DNA of 64,000 nt, taken from positions 2,029,501 to 2,093,500 of the forward strand of contig CM030859.1 in NCBI GenBank assembly GCA_018105865.1, read 5' to 3'. Of the stretch, positions 22,389 to 34,435 are shown piece by piece. How positions within the stretch are numbered: position 1 is the first letter of the stretch; each line of letters starts with the position of its first letter. The translations under genes were made by a program, and so were the position numbers. This DNA is from Metaphire vulgaris (Eukaryota; Annelida; Clitellata; Crassiclitellata; Megascolecidae). The notes under the pieces are model-generated. The model saw nothing but the letters and a program-made list of their open reading frames with translations, was not told where the DNA came from and made no database searches.

Positions 22389-22771
22389 CAGTGGCGGCTC
22401 CAGGATTTGACAAGTGGGGGGCCGTTGGGGTGGCAACTTCTAATCAAGGGGCAACCATTTGTTGTTAGGTATGTAGTATTAAGTATAGGCAGTGTTTAAT
22501 CTAGACTCCTGGACTCCGGGGGAAATGGAAAAAAGCCGGAAGAGGGAACTGACAAAGCCGGGGGGAATTTTGCTAGGGGCCGCTGTTAGTCCATGTAGTA
22601 TTCCAAATTTCCGGGGGAATTTGAAATTTCCGGGGGAAAGGGCAATTTTCCCCCCGGAAACGGCCTAGACTAAACACTGAGTATAGGGTCCCAACGGAAG
22701 GCACTGGGGGCCAGGTACTCAATGGGGGGGAGGGGGCACGGGCCCCCGTGCCCCCTGTGGAGCCGCCACTG
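22389..22771. mobile_element. hAT-type MITE, CAGTGGCGGCTCC family, with a nested element
   Basis: Ends CAGTGGCGGCTCC and GGAGCCGCCACTG with perfect 8-bp duplication TCTGCATT. It is split by the 190-bp element at 22490-22679. Confidence 0.9.
22490..22679. mobile_element. hAT-type MITE, CAGTGTTTAATCTAG family (nested)
   Basis: Ends CAGTGTTTAATCTAGACTCC and GCCTAGACTAAACACTG, with perfect 8-bp duplication AGTATAGG inside the host MITE. It is the same family as 39531-39737. Confidence 0.9.
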
Positions 22772-23321
22772 TCTGCATTGGAATATTATGCTGTGATTCA
22801 TTGCGAGTTAAGGAGACCTCTGTCTTTCGGGGTCGCCAAATTTGATTAGGTTTTTGGTTTCACGCGACAAAGTATATAATCGCCTGCGGTAACATCATCG
22901 CCTGATAAAAGAGGAAAAGGTATTCGCGTTCGTCATACACAGATTTTCACGTTCCACTCTTAGGAATGATGTTGCATCACGGAATATTAAGGTGGATTGC
23001 TGAAAATTAAAACAGCGGGACCCGGGTCGCCGGGAGGGGGCAGAAGGGGCAAACGCCCGGTAATACGTAGGGACCCCGGCGGGTCCGTAGATAGGGGTAG
23101 GGTTAGGGTTGAAGACGCTGAAGGCGGTTGGGATGGGGGCGAGGTGGCGAACACGGATCTAACCTTTAACTCACGATAAAGACTGATTAGCGAAACAGGT
23201 AATCACCCCACTTACTAAATGAACTTTCTAGGGGCCCGTTACTGCTCTGTCCAGGGGCCCGGAATTTCTCTCTGCGGCCCTCAGTGGGACCACTTCCAAC
23301 TCTCAAAATATTCGATCTCCG

Positions 23322-23322
<1 letters not shown>

Positions 23323-23357
<35 letters not shown>

Positions 23358-23496
23358 ATAGTAGTAGTAGTAGTAGTAGTAATAGTAGTAGTAATAGTAG
23401 TAGTAGTAGTAGTGTTTAGTAATAATAATAATAATAATAGTAGTAGTAGTAGTAGTAGTAGTAATAATAGTAGTAGTAGTAATAGTAGTAGTAGTA
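23323..23496. repeat. (AGT)n/(AAT)n microsatellite
   Basis: About 175 bp of AGT repeats interrupted by AAT triplets. Confidence 0.95.
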
Positions 23497-24024
23497 GAGC
23501 TGAACTTAATAACTACACTTCAGTCAGTAAAGAAAACATTTAGCAAGTATTTCTAAAAAGTTATTTATCGTTCCAGTATCTGCGCGGGCCATTTCACACC
23601 CCTTGGCGGGTCGGATCTGAACCGCGGGTCGACATTTGAATACCCCTGCCCTATAGCGATGTCCGTAAATTTTACTTACACGATAATAATTCTAGAATGG
23701 TGAAACTAGACATGGTGAACACTTGATCCAGAGTATGTCAGAATTATCGAGGTTCTGAAAACACGATACCGTAAAGTAGATAAGGTCGGCTACTGAATAA
23801 AGACACCCAAGGTCAAAGGCCAAAGGTCGTTGTCTTGATTTGCCAGAAAACAAATCCAAAACATGCGTTCGCAGGATTCCAGTCTAAGCTTATGCTGTTT
23901 CAACGACATTCCATGTCTAATTAAGGCGTCAGTTTTTGTAAAACAGAGTGATCCCTGAAGAATTGACATGGATGACGATTTTTATCATAATTATGTGGAC
24001 TTGATCTTGAAAATTCCTCGCCGG

Positions 24025-24172
24025 CAGGGGCGTAACGACAGGGGGTATATCAAAAATCAGGCTACCTTTAAAGTTTTAATGCGTATTTAAAGATTGTCAA
24101 CGTTTTTAAGATTTATACACCCTCCCCAAATCACACTATACCCCACAAATCAAATTCATGGCTACGCCCCTG
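24025..24172. mobile_element. hAT-type MITE, CAGGGGCGTAGC family
   Basis: Ends CAGGGGCGTAACG and GCTACGCCCCTG, with perfect 8-bp duplication CTCGCCGG. Confidence 0.85.
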
Positions 24173-24206
24173 CTCGCCGGATTAACTCCGACAAAAACTT
24201 TATTAT

Positions 24207-24450
24207 ATTCTTCTTCTTGAGGTGCTGTGCATTTCTACGTTAGCGACCATGGATTTCCAATTTGTTCTATCTTGATATCCTCTTATTAGTTCGATGTTAT
24301 TGATTATTCCCTCAGTTCCTTCTCTTAGGCAGTCTACATAAGTGTTTTTCTGCCTTCCTCTTGCTCTTTCCCCTCCACTTTTCCAGTTATTGCCAAAAGC
24401 TCCAGGTCTTCCTTCCTCATTATGTATCCGAAGAAGGAAAGCTGCCTTTC
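24207..24450 (-). mobile_element. RTE-like LINE 3' end fragment
   Basis: Reverse complement of the 9.0 kb LINE end (ttcttcttgaggtgctgtgc, gcgaccatggatttcc, ttccttcctcattatgtatc). Confidence 0.6.
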
Positions 24451-24460
24451 ATAATAATTG

Positions 24461-24581
24461 TGGGTTGGGTTGGGTCAAGTAACACTATTACCGGGCCACC
24501 GGCCAGGCCCTCCGAGAGAAATTCCGGGCCCCTGTGCAGAATGGCCGACGGGCCCTTGACAAGTCATAATTTTTTTGACGA

Positions 24582-24616
<35 letters not shown>

Positions 24617-24971
24617 CGTCAGCCGTTTATTATAAATGTTACGACCTTTTTATGTTGACGACCTTTTTTTTTTTTTTTTTTTTTTTGCTCGTCGTTTGCC
24701 GTTTATTTAGCACTGTGTATAGGCCCCCTTGTGCTCGCCGGGCCCTCTGCTGAACTCACATTTTTAACCATTCTTTAGTGTTATTATTCATTTTATTGTT
24801 AATTATACATATTCATCATCGGCCCGGGCCCCCTCCAGACCGCCGGGCCCCTGTGCAGTTGCCCCCCCTGCCCCCCACTCTCGGAGGGCCTGCCACCGGC
24901 ATGGGTTGGGTTGGAGATTTTGTGGGTTGGGCTGGATTGGGTTTGAAAAATTGACCAATGGACAACTCTGC
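24461..24971. mobile_element. hAT MITE, CAGAGATGGACATGGGT family, split by a second MITE
   Basis: GGGTTGGGTT-rich sequence ending GGACAACTCTG. The left terminal repeat is missing. It is interrupted at 24504-24892. Confidence 0.6.
24504..24892. mobile_element. hAT-type MITE, CAGGCCCTCCGAGAG family (nested)
   Basis: Ends CAGGCCCTCCGAGAG and CTCTCGGAGGGCCTG are perfect inverted repeats with 8-bp duplication CCACCGGC. Inside, two GACGACC-(T)n-GCTCGTC units have T runs of over 20. Confidence 0.9.
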
Positions 24972-25260
24972 TGTATATTTGTCCATAACTTGTGTTTATG
25001 TTTTACTAGGCATTGGCGCTACACGCTAGGGTGTCGTAAGTTTTATAGGCCTATATGACGTTGTCCCCCTTTTATTTCTGAGTCAAATACTGAAAACAGT
25101 TTCAAAATCGGTTCACATTTGCCAAAGTCATCGGCAAACATAGGCCTACAGTGGCATGCTTTTTTATCGGGTCGCTGGAATTGACTTTGCTCGGCTGACC
25201 ACTAAACTTCGGCTATGGCTATCTCAACTGTAGATTAAAATCGCGCAAGTAAGTGACCAT

Positions 25261-25510
25261 TTGTGAGTGAGTGAGTATTTTTTGTAAGTTAAAATCTCGT
25301 TAATTTCTATCAAGCATTTCAAAAGCAGCATTATGAAGTAACTCCTTACAATTGAACGCTTAACCTCAGAACAAAGTATCTATAGTCAAAGGTGGGGTCA
25401 TTCATGCAGGGTCATTTAATCCAAAGGGCCTATAGGAGTAATAAGCAGCTGCTGCAGTATCTGCTGTCGAAAGCGCTACAGAAATTCACGCGATTTTACT
25501 TACTTACTTA
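25261..25510. mobile_element. L2-like LINE/SINE 3' tail
   Basis: taaaatctcgttaatttct, then gcgctacagaaattcacgcg and (TTAC)n. This is the repeated 3' tail also seen at 21.2, 43.6, 51.4 and 61.0 kb. Confidence 0.45.
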
Positions 25511-25784
25511 TTTATATTAATAATATTAATACTAAAATTAATGTTTGTCGTGGAGAAGATGCGTCAGAGATAATAATAATAATTATATTAATAATAAGTC
25601 TATGCAAATATTTAGATTAATATTGTGACGTTGTGAGACCGCGGAATTTCCTATCCGATTGTTAGACGCAATAAGATAAACTTCTCACAGAACGAAACTG
25701 GACCTTTGCGACATAAGAAATATTAAGAGAAGGATACAAGATAACGACACACATACATACAAGCACACAAACAGGAAGAACAAG

Positions 25785-26489
25785 ATGCCAGACTACGATG
25801 AAAATCCAGACCATCCAGGCGAAAACTCCGGAGACGGCGACCAAAACCAGCATCCTCCTCCTCCTCCTCCGGTCGAACCAGCGGCGGACCCCGCAACACC
25901 ACCCGGGGCCGCAATCGCAGAACCCTGGCCCCGAACGGGGCGAAGAAGAAGAAGAAGACGACGACGAAGAAGAAGAGAAGAAGACGACGAAGAAGAGGAA
26001 GATGTGGAGGAGTCGTCCTCGACCAACGACAGTGATGATTCGGCAATTATAATCGACGCAGAAAATCCAAATCCCGAGGAAATCGACGCCTGGTTCCAGG
26101 AGTTCGGAGGCCAGGCGATGCTGGACCGCATCGCCGCGCGCATCGCCGAACTAGTCCAGGGCAGTTTCGACAACGACGCCGACTTCCTGGCGCAGTACAA
26201 CAACTTCCTTCTCGGCGGCGCTATGCCCCCGGGTCTGGTGGCCCTGGTGGAGGCCGTTCAAGACCGCGTCCAGCTGGGCATGGCAGCCGAAGACATCCAG
26301 GCGATTCCCGGACGTACGTTCGAGGCCCCGAAGTGCTCCATCTGCGGTGTCGTCTTCCGTGAGGCCGACCTCGTCCGACAGCTGCCGCCCTGTCGACACG
26401 AATTCCACTCGTCCTGCCTCGTGGACGCTCTAGTCAAAACCAGCGGCGCCGACTGTCCGAAGTGCGGACAGGAAATTCTATTTAATTAA
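25785..26489 (+). CDS. RING-H2 finger protein (probable E3 ubiquitin ligase)
   Basis: Single open frame of 234 residues, ATG with A at -3 (CAAGATGC). Order: acidic/Pro-rich N-terminus with six prolines at 24-29, a run of 12 Arg at 53-64 followed by an Asp/Glu run at 65-76, a helical acidic middle (about 90-180), then a C-terminal RING-H2. Ligands are C184, C187, C203, H205, H208, C211, C224 and C227, spaced C-x2-C-x15-C-x-H-x2-H-x2-C-x12-C-x2-C. The context EAPKCSICGVVF and VRQLPPCRHEFH is typical of RNF115/RNF126-like and related E3 ligases that pass ubiquitin from an E2 to substrates. It ends ILFN. There is no intron; an ATTAAA lies about 100 bp downstream. The Arg run could be a nuclear localisation signal. 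The substrate cannot be told, and the exact family is not assigned. Confidence 0.88.
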   Translation: MPDYDENPDHPGENSGDGDQNQHPPPPPPVEPAADPATPPGAAIAEPWPRTGRRRRRRRRRRRREEDDEEEEDVEESSSTNDSDDSAIIIDAENPNPEEIDAWFQEFGGQAMLDRIAARIAELVQGSFDNDADFLAQYNNFLLGGAMPPGLVALVEAVQDRVQLGMAAEDIQAIPGRTFEAPKCSICGVVFREADLVRQLPPCRHEFHSSCLVDALVKTSGADCPKCGQEILFN

Positions 26490-26917
26490 CGCATAGAGAT
26501 CCCTTTTCCCCCCCTCCTCCTCCTCCCCGCATGCTCAGTAATAATTATTCTGACAGGTAGACTTATTTATTTCCCGCAAAAGCGACATTAAATAATGCCC
26601 AAATTCCAGATCCATTTAAGATGTCATTGCCCGAAATCGTCTTGAACATAGACTACAGCTATATGCTATAGGCCTACATCTCCTGCGATAAGATAAGATT
26701 AGATTCTGATATTTCGGCTGTTATCAAACCTTACCGACTTCTCCGTTAGGCAGAGAGAAAGGCTACAGTAGAATTAATATGGATTTTGCGATTGTATTGT
26801 ATTCTATTCCAAATGAGTTTTTATTCATTAATTGGTAATAATGTCAAAATTAACGAATAACAGAAAGTAATGTATAAGAAATTCCTTGCGTTGTGTATAA
26901 GAAAACAAACTCTCTGA

Positions 26918-27240
26918 CAGTGGCGGTTCCAGGATTTCTTGGTGGGGGAGGAGTGGAGGGGGTGAATGAATTCATAGAACGTTGGTGGGGGATGAAAATA
27001 GAAGGGAAAAAATCAATAAACTTTGCCGAAAAGGCTGAAAATGAATTTTATCCCTAATTTTATCCCTAAATTTACTAATTTTACCCGAAAAGATAGATTG
27101 ACAAGCAAAAATAAGGTAATCTCCAGTTAGTTTTACTAGGCTTTCACCCAAAAATAGGTTTTCACAAGCACAAAAAGTAACTCCGAAAGTCCGGTGGGGG
27201 GGATGCATCCTCACTCATCCACCACGTGGAACCGCCACGG
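26918..27240. mobile_element. hAT-type MITE, CAGTGGCGGTTCC variant
   Basis: Ends CAGTGGCGGTTCCAGG and GTGGAACCGCCACGG, with perfect 8-bp duplication CTCTCTGA. Confidence 0.85.
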
Positions 27241-28123
27241 CTCTCTGAATCTGATATCGAAAGCAACGACGACCCAGCGTGTATTGGAAGCAGACAGAAG
27301 TCTCCAGAAGGTCCCGAGGGCAGCGTGGCATTTGTATAGGGGAAGACGGGGTAAATTCCTGGTTACCGGTCACAGACCCACCACCGTTGGTCCACTCTCT
27401 GCATACCAAGGGAGGCTCTTCGTTCTGCCATTTCCTTATTTTGGTAACTAATTTTTTAAACATAATGAAACCATGAAAACAAATTCTTTCACATAATGGT
27501 CTGGACCCCGCCCCCCACCCCCGACCACCGGTCTGACTTTCAAAAACCCATGCGATTATAAGGGTTAACTTCAAAACATTCCACGGCATAGTTCGATAAG
27601 GCCATGAAAATACCTTTGGTCACCCAAAATTAAAGCTAATCTTTTGTAAAAAAATTATGCTCGATTTATTTCTATTGAAAATGAGGAGAGGCGGTTGGTA
27701 GAGATAGGTCCCGTAAGGCAGGCACGGACACACACACACACACACACACACACACGAAATGCATCAGGCCATCTGGCGAACGTCACAGTTTAAAACAGTC
27801 TTCTTAGCTTCGAATAAATGGCAAAGCATAAACCCTGATTCAATTCGAATGAAAATATGGCAAATATATTAGGCAGAATTATTCAATTATTCCTATTTTT
27901 TGTCAAATAAGACAAAAGGAGAGAGAAATTATTCTTTTAAAAACAAATTTGCCACAAACATACCTTTTTTACGCATCTTGAAAATCCTATGAGTTGAGCA
28001 AAATCGCTTAACCGCCAGGCTCAGTTCCACCATTTAATTAATGGAGTTTCGGAGCAAAATGGTCGGAATACGCTTTCCTTGCGTTATTGCGAAATAAGAA
28101 TAATTTCTAAAAGTACTTTAGGT

Positions 28124-28718
28124 CAGGGTTTCCTAAACCTTTTTGGAACTGCGACCATTTCAGCGGCTTTGCAACAGGCAGCGATCCTCAAACTTATTGT
28201 CAACTAAAATTGAACCGAACACTAATCAGTTTAATATAAGCCGTGCATGGAGGATGGCATATATATATATATCTATCATATTAAAATCGTTATCTGTATG
28301 TCTGTTACCTTCAAGCGTTCTGATTGGTTGACTATTAAGACGGTTTAGACCGTTTAGTAAACGTCGCGATGCGTTGGTGGACGATGTTCGAAGACGACGT
28401 TGCTAAACAATTGTTTAGAACCGGTTTAGTCGAGTCAGTGCAGCATCAGAGGGCTGGGCGTGCGACGACGTTGCTATTGGTAACAATTGTTCGCAGCAAT
28501 TTTAACGTACATTTGAGCATACACAAAAATACGTGTACAGCGTCACAAATGGCCACAGTTGCGTGATTTTAACGATAGGCGCAGAGCTTGGCTAGGTGGC
28601 GATCATTGAAATGTTGTTCAGCATGAATTCAATGATTGGGTATTAGGTATAGGTATTGGACTAGTATTATCCTGCACTGCGAGCGAAGCGAGCGCGAGCG
28701 AAGGAGCTCTTCTTTCTA

Positions 28719-28776
<58 letters not shown>

Positions 28777-28943
28777 CTTAAAACCTAAGCCTACTTGTAA
28801 CTTTCAAGGCTTGTGACATTGTGGCATTGGTCAGAAAATGGTATATTTTATTCTAATTTCGCGCTACCCCGTGACCCGTAAGCCTGAGCCCTGCGACCCA
28901 CTGCTGGGTCTCGAGTCGCGACCCACAGTTTGCGGAAACACTG
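28124..28943. mobile_element. Older hAT-like element containing the Helitron insertion
   Basis: Ends CAGGGTTTCCTAAACC and GTTTGCGGAAACACTG are typical hAT termini. No target duplication is evident. The interior is broken by 28272-28719 and an AT tract. Confidence 0.45.
28272..28719 (+). mobile_element. Non-autonomous Helitron-like element
   Basis: Begins TCTATCATATTAAAATCG and ends in CTAG after GCGAGCGAAGCGAGCG. It is inserted between A and T in an AT tract with no target duplication, as Helitrons do. The 3' hairpin is weak (AAGGAGCTCTT). Confidence 0.5.
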
Positions 28944-29414
28944 CAGTACTGTATTGTTGTCTTGAATGAGTGTAATCACTGCATCTTTACAACTCTGAAC
29001 GTGAACTACAGCCACCTGGCGAATCAGTTGAGAAATTCCAACATTTTGAAAATCAGAGTCGATGCTCTCTATTTTTCTGGCCACCCTTTCCAGCTGCTCT
29101 GACTAGATAAAGACAGAAATCGGAAACCTTGGAAAACAGCCTCCCGAAGCCCATCGTCTGGCAGTGATAGCCATCTATCCTGCCTACCATAGGCGGCTAG
29201 CGTGAACCAGACATAGGTCCATTTTTTAAAAACCCAACCCACAAGAGCAATAGGATTACTTGACCCAGCCCAACCCATCCCACCGTGAGCGCTCGTGAGT
29301 AAGCTGGTGCACTGCACCAAGCTTTACGCAGCGCTATAGAAAATTTTGATAGAAATATATTTAGGAATTTTCAAGAAATCACAGTTTTTGTGCTGGGGTA
29401 TTTTTTCAGAGACA

Positions 29415-29471
<57 letters not shown>

Positions 29472-29733
29472 GTGAATTTACACACATAATTATATATTCG
29501 TGATAAACTGCAGCTTTCGAGGATAGCGTTTAAGCGATACAGGTGTCAGCACAATCGCATAACTCGACTGAAATCTTTCTATAATTGCTGTCTGAAAGGC
29601 AAGAGAAGAATTTTCTAAAACCCAACATCTGCTGTCGGCACTTTACTACCGTCATGCATGCAGGCGATGTCACGTGAAGCGACACTGGCGTTGAGCGCCT
29701 GAGCTCGTGTCCGACACGCACCAGATTTGTCTC

Positions 29734-29916
29734 CAGTGGCGGCTCTAGGATTTGGCAAGTGGGAGGGGGGGCGATGGGGTGGCAACTTCTAATCATGGGG
29801 GCCAACCATTTGTTGTTTAATGTATGTAGCATTAAGTATAGGGTCCCAACTAGGGGCCACTGGGGGGCCAGACACTCAATAGAGGGCCCCCCTGCCCCCC
29901 GGTGGAGCCGCCACTG
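29734..29916. mobile_element. hAT-type MITE, CAGTGGCGGCTCC family
   Basis: Ends CAGTGGCGGCTCTAGG and GGAGCCGCCACTG; flanks TTTGTCTC and TTTGTCAC. Confidence 0.8.
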
Positions 29917-30253
29917 TTTGTCACTGGAATATCTGAATTTGTATATCTGGTATATTGATTCACAGGAATGCATGCTTTGGACAGTGATTGCTTCTCTTCT
30001 CCTGCTTCTCCCTTTTAGTATCCTAATCTTTTAACGTCAATTTTAATAAATCAAAACATCTAATATATCTAAATATCAAAATATGAAATATGTTTACATT
30101 TGTCTGTACAGCTGCTCTTCCGATATTTAATTGTAATATTAACGACCTTTGGTTCTGACTTTGATACTTATAAACTGATTCTGATCCACTTACATGGCTA
30201 TATGTTTCTTGCAACCGGCATACGAGAGCAAAAGCGCAGTATATCATTTACAC

Positions 30254-30258
<5 letters not shown>

Positions 30259-30327
<69 letters not shown>

Positions 30328-30375
30328 TGGATTTTAAGTGGCTAAGTAGGATTTCTCCTGTGTTGAAAACCACTG
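30259..30375 (-). repeat. (AAT)n joined to a LINE/SINE 3' tail
   Basis: On the minus strand CAGTGGTTTTCAACACAGG leads to TAGCCACTTAAAATCC and then (ATT)n. The same tail plus ATT repeat occurs at 34341-34437 and 59875-59985. Confidence 0.6.
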
Positions 30376-30829
30376 TCGCTCGTAGGCCTACGTCCTCTAT
30401 TCCGAACGCCGTTTGTCCATTTTATAATGGCGCTATAGAAGTTACCGGGTTGCTTTTGATTTGAATCATTTGATGCCCTGTCGAGCTTGGTTTTTAAAAC
30501 TGTGAAATATTTCTAGTTCGGTGAGATTTTGGAACTGCAAACCATCGACCCATCGGCTGTTTAAAATGCGACCCTGCAAAAAGGGATCTTTTTACTGTAT
30601 TCGTCGTTAACTTACAATGTTTCTTCTCGATTCTCGCGGTTTTTAAGAGCTGAAATTGTGTTTATTACAATACGTTTCATAAATTTGTCTCTTCTCAGAA
30701 ATATAAGTATACTTATTATACTGTAACCGGCTGCACATCCCGTCGTAACCAGTTAATTGCTTGCAACATGATTTAACTCGTTTGCAACAACCGATAATTT
30801 CAATCCTACTATTATCAGGCAGTGGCGGC

Positions 30830-31010
30830 TTCAGGATTTGGCAAGTGGGGGGCCGTTGGGGTGGCAACTTCTAATCATGGGGGCCAACCATTTGTTGTTT
30901 AATGTATGTAGCATTAAGTATAGGGTCCCAACTGGGCGGGGGCCACTGGGGGGACAGGCACTCAATAGAGGGGGCACGGACCCCCTGGCCCTCCGGTGAA
31001 GCCGTCACTG
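30830..31010. mobile_element. hAT-type MITE, CAGTGGCGGCTCC family
   Basis: Ends CAGTGGCGGCTTCAGG and GAAGCCGTCACTG; flanks TTATCAGG and TTACCAGG. Confidence 0.8.
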
Positions 31011-31928
31011 TTACCAGGTTCATGATCTGGTATCATGATCTGGTATCATTATCACAACGTCTGTAAGAATCGTGACGAGAAATCGTTTTCATCTGGAAGT
31101 CGTCGACTCAATAGCACATTAATCGGATCGCAAGAACCACAGGGGGTCTATAAATTCGACGGTATAGAGAAAGATTGGTCAGAAATACAGACGGCAGGCC
31201 TCTACTGCGCACCGTTCTTCAGCAGTATTATTATTATTATCAGAATTGTCGGTAAAAGAGAAAGGTTTTTTGATAATTTCTGTCTTACAGCTGGAAACAT
31301 TGAAGCCAGTCTGAAATAGGTTGGTAAGTATCGCGGTAACATGCATTCGATTTCATTGACAGGAGGTCTCAAAAATCTGCTAGACGACCCAACGTTACTT
31401 AGAGGCAAATTTTTGTACTTTTTGGGTTGGGTGCATTGTCTTTTGAAAATCGAACTCCAGATGAAAACGCCGAATAAGCTGTTAGTCTTTTACTCGTTCA
31501 TTCGGAGAACGTTTACATTTTGGAAAAATCAGAAAGGTAGTGGAAGGGTCCAATCATTACCAAACTCAAAACTTTCAACATCTCGTTCTCGGGGTCGGAG
31601 GGTTAAACCCCAAATTTTCGAACCACCCAACGATGCTCGCGATTCGTGATTAATAATAATTGTTGCGTACAGAAGGTTCGAATATCGGATATAGTTAACT
31701 CTATATTGAACAATGTCAACTGCAGGCAACACAGTGAATATAGGGTTAACCAGACAACAAATGTCGCAACATGGTACTTTATATCGAATCTTCGCGTTTA
31801 ATACAGCATTGTTCGTAAACAGTTTGACCGGTATGTCTCGCAATCGTGAATAGGGCGTATCTCTCGCGAGGTCACAAACTATTGTAACCCCATATATATG
31901 TTATTCGAAGATGAATGCATTTATGAAC

Positions 31929-32219
31929 AGTGGCGTACCCAGGGTATGGCAGGTAGGGGCAGATGCCCTGGGCACCACTTGAAGAAGGGGCGTCATAAAA
32001 ACTGAGTGATATTGCTCTCTGCTCAGCGTAGAAAGAGAAGAAACTGAGAAAACTGACTCTGAGAGGCACACCATAGACCAGTTGGCATCATAAGAACAGT
32101 ACATCTGTAGTTTTAATCTTTTATTTTAAAATGCCATGATTTGTTAATTTAAGATTTGTTAACATGCCAATTCAATTTCCTGACCCTCTGCCGTGGGCGC
32201 CAGAAACCCTAGGCCCCTG
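31929..32219. mobile_element. hAT-like MITE, CAGTGGCGTACCCAG type
   Basis: Left end CAGTGGCGTACCCAGGG and right end CCTAGGCCCCTG; flanks TTTATGAA and ATTATGAA. Related sequence recurs at 42770-43010 and 50710-50945 in the duplicated units. Confidence 0.6.
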
Positions 32220-32412
32220 ATTATGAACTATGCTATAAAGCAGGATAGTTTCCCATTTAGAGGTTTTTGTATTTTCGAGTCTGATCGCTAAACCTTTGTG
32301 GAACATACAGTGTATTTCTTTTAACAGACTGTCAACCATAGCGCATTCCTAACATACAGTAAACCAAATCTTGGCCAGTTAAAACAGCACCGTAACACCT
32401 GATTCATCGTCG

Positions 32413-33449
32413 ATGGAAGATATCACTTTAGTTTGGAATTCCACCACCAGAGTGCCGGATTTTCTTTCCTTCTACGCCGAAGGAACGCCGGTGCTAAAGC
32501 CCGTCTACAAAGCCCTGTACGTGACCATCGGTATCGTCGGCATAGGCGGAAACTCGTTGGCTCTGGTGGTCCTGCTGGGACATGCACCGTTGAGACGCAA
32601 ACCGGCGAACTATTTCATCATCAACCAGTGCTTCATCGATCTTATGGTCAGCGTTTTCCTGATTCCGACCACGGCCGTCGACCCGACGCTGCTCAAGGGC
32701 CGAGCGGCGTGTTACGTGTGGAAGTCCGCGTGCTATTCCTCGTCCTGTTCCTCGCCGCCGTCTACAACATCACCGCCCTGACCGTCGAGCGCTACGTCAA
32801 GATCGTTCACCCGTTCCGTCATCGGGTCTGGATGACGAGGCGGCGCCTGAAATGGGCGATCGTCGTCTCCACCGTCGCCGGGATCGCCCTGAAGACGCCG
32901 TACGCCGTCGGCGGTGTGATGTACCTCGACGGGGACGACGTGTGCCCGTTCCAGGCCTACCCAACGGCGACCCTGAACACCGTCGCCGGGCTCTACAACT
33001 TCAGCGTAGAGTTCGTTCTGCCGCTGGCCGTCGTCGCATTCTGCTACGTCGAGATGGCACGGTCACTGAGAAGGAACCCGCAGATGATAACGGCCGCCGG
33101 TAGCGTACATTCGGACGCGCCGGCGATGACCAGGGCGAGGAAGAACATCATAAAGACGCTGTTCTACGTCGTCCTGGCGTTCGTCGTCTGTACGACGTGG
33201 AAGCACGTGATCATCGTCACCAAGTCGATCACCGGGATCCGGTACGAGCTGATGGGGCCGACGTTTAATATTGCGCAGATAATGTCCTATTCGGTCTGTG
33301 CCGTGGATCCGGTCATCTACATATTTCACTACGAAGAGTTCAAGATCGGACTGCGGAAGATGTTCCTGAAGGCGAGGAAAGGCGAATACGCATCGGAATC
33401 TCCCTCTAGCGACGATGCGGCGAAAGCTGGAGGCGCACAGAGATACTAA
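32413..33449 (+). CDS. Rhodopsin-class orphan GPCR, copy 1 (one-base frame break)
   Basis: Intron-less seven-transmembrane receptor. From the ATG at 32413: an N-glycosylation site (N9), TM1 with GN (N47), TM2 with D76, and C100 at the start of TM3. After KS105 the frame changes. Downstream it reads VLFLAAVYNITALTVERY (the E/DRY motif), TM4, TM5, a short third loop, TM6 and TM7 with DPVIY, then HYEEF in helix 8, ending at 33449. The frame is restored by one missing base after 32727, where the neighbouring gene has TCCCGT and this one TCCGCG. TM6 lacks the usual CWxP proline (VVCTTWKH). Coding quality is otherwise intact, so it is either a recent pseudogene or an assembly error. The ligand is unknown; this looks like a lineage-specific orphan group. 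Confidence 0.85.
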
Positions 33450-33832
33450 CTCAACTTCTCGACTAATTCGGCTTATTATTGTCACAGAGGGCCGTCCATA
33501 AAGTACATAAAGCTATTTGTTTTGACAGTTGTTGACCCTCTCCCCTGTCACAAACTGTCACAAATCTCCGACCATCTTAAAGCGTCGTCCATAAATTACG
33601 TCACGCAGGTTTTTGTATATTTAGTACATTCGAGTTTCTTGTTCAATTTTTCAGTAGCAAAACAGATATTCGATTTCTTCCGACAATGATAATGAACGTT
33701 AATTAGAGCAAAAAGTGTCAATGAGCAAAAAAGTCCTCTCTCAAACGGTTTTATTATTCCTCCTCACACAGCTGGAGATCAATGATATTGGGTGGTGGTG
33801 GCTCGATCCCGCATTTCCCGTAGACTGGACAC

Positions 33833-34074
33833 CAGGGGCGTAGCAAGGAATTTGATTTGGGAGAGGGGTATAAATTTGGAGAGGGTATATATTGTTGGAT
33901 TATATTATATACTGTATATTACATGCATATACATATATTATATATATGTTATATATATATGTCATATATGTCATATATATGTTATATATGTTATATATAT
34001 ATATACTGTTTAGATGTATGTATATATATACTGATTTTGGGAGGATATACAGTGTATGTACCACTACGCCCCTG
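33833..34074. mobile_element. hAT-type MITE, CAGGGGCGTAGC family
   Basis: Ends CAGGGGCGTAGCAAGG and ACTACGCCCCTG; flanks CTGGACAC and CTGGACAT. The interior has expanded to tatatgtcatatatg repeats. Confidence 0.8.
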
Positions 34075-34169
34075 CTGGACATTGCTTATGATACGAACTC
34101 GTGCATAAAGAACATGCGTTCAACTTAATTAAAAGCGAAACACGTAATTTTAAAACTCTATAAGCTCTC

Positions 34170-34262
<93 letters not shown>

Positions 34263-34386
34263 ACAGTTGGAACAGTAAACGGATTCAAAAGCTATCTCGA
34301 TAAACTATATAGTTATTGAATGCAGACGGTTACAACAGTGGTTTTCACACAGGCTTACTTGGCCTCCTAAACCACTTTAAAAATCA

Positions 34387-34435
<49 letters not shown>

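Larger units (their letters stand above)
26490..32412. other. Repeat-rich intergenic stretch
   Basis: No credible protein gene seen. It holds MITEs at 26918, 29734, 30830 and 31929, a Helitron-like insertion at 28272, a (CA)n at 27730-27756, (AT)n at 28720-28775 and 29420-29470, and (AAT)n at 30259-30325. Confidence 0.5.

Noticed and set aside
23090..23112. GGGTTAGGG words resembling telomere repeat
   Set aside because: Only about two units, within unremarkable sequence.
25793..26408. Minus-strand ORFs opposite the RING protein
   Set aside because: Shadow frames of a GC-rich coding region; the plus strand has a full RING-H2.
33480..33640. Possible regulatory palindrome after GPCR 1 (GTCCATAAAGTACATAAAG)
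   Set aside because: Matches the ends of a common GTCCATAAATTACGTCA-type MITE also seen near 60.03 and 60.4 kb, so it is probably a transposon remnant.
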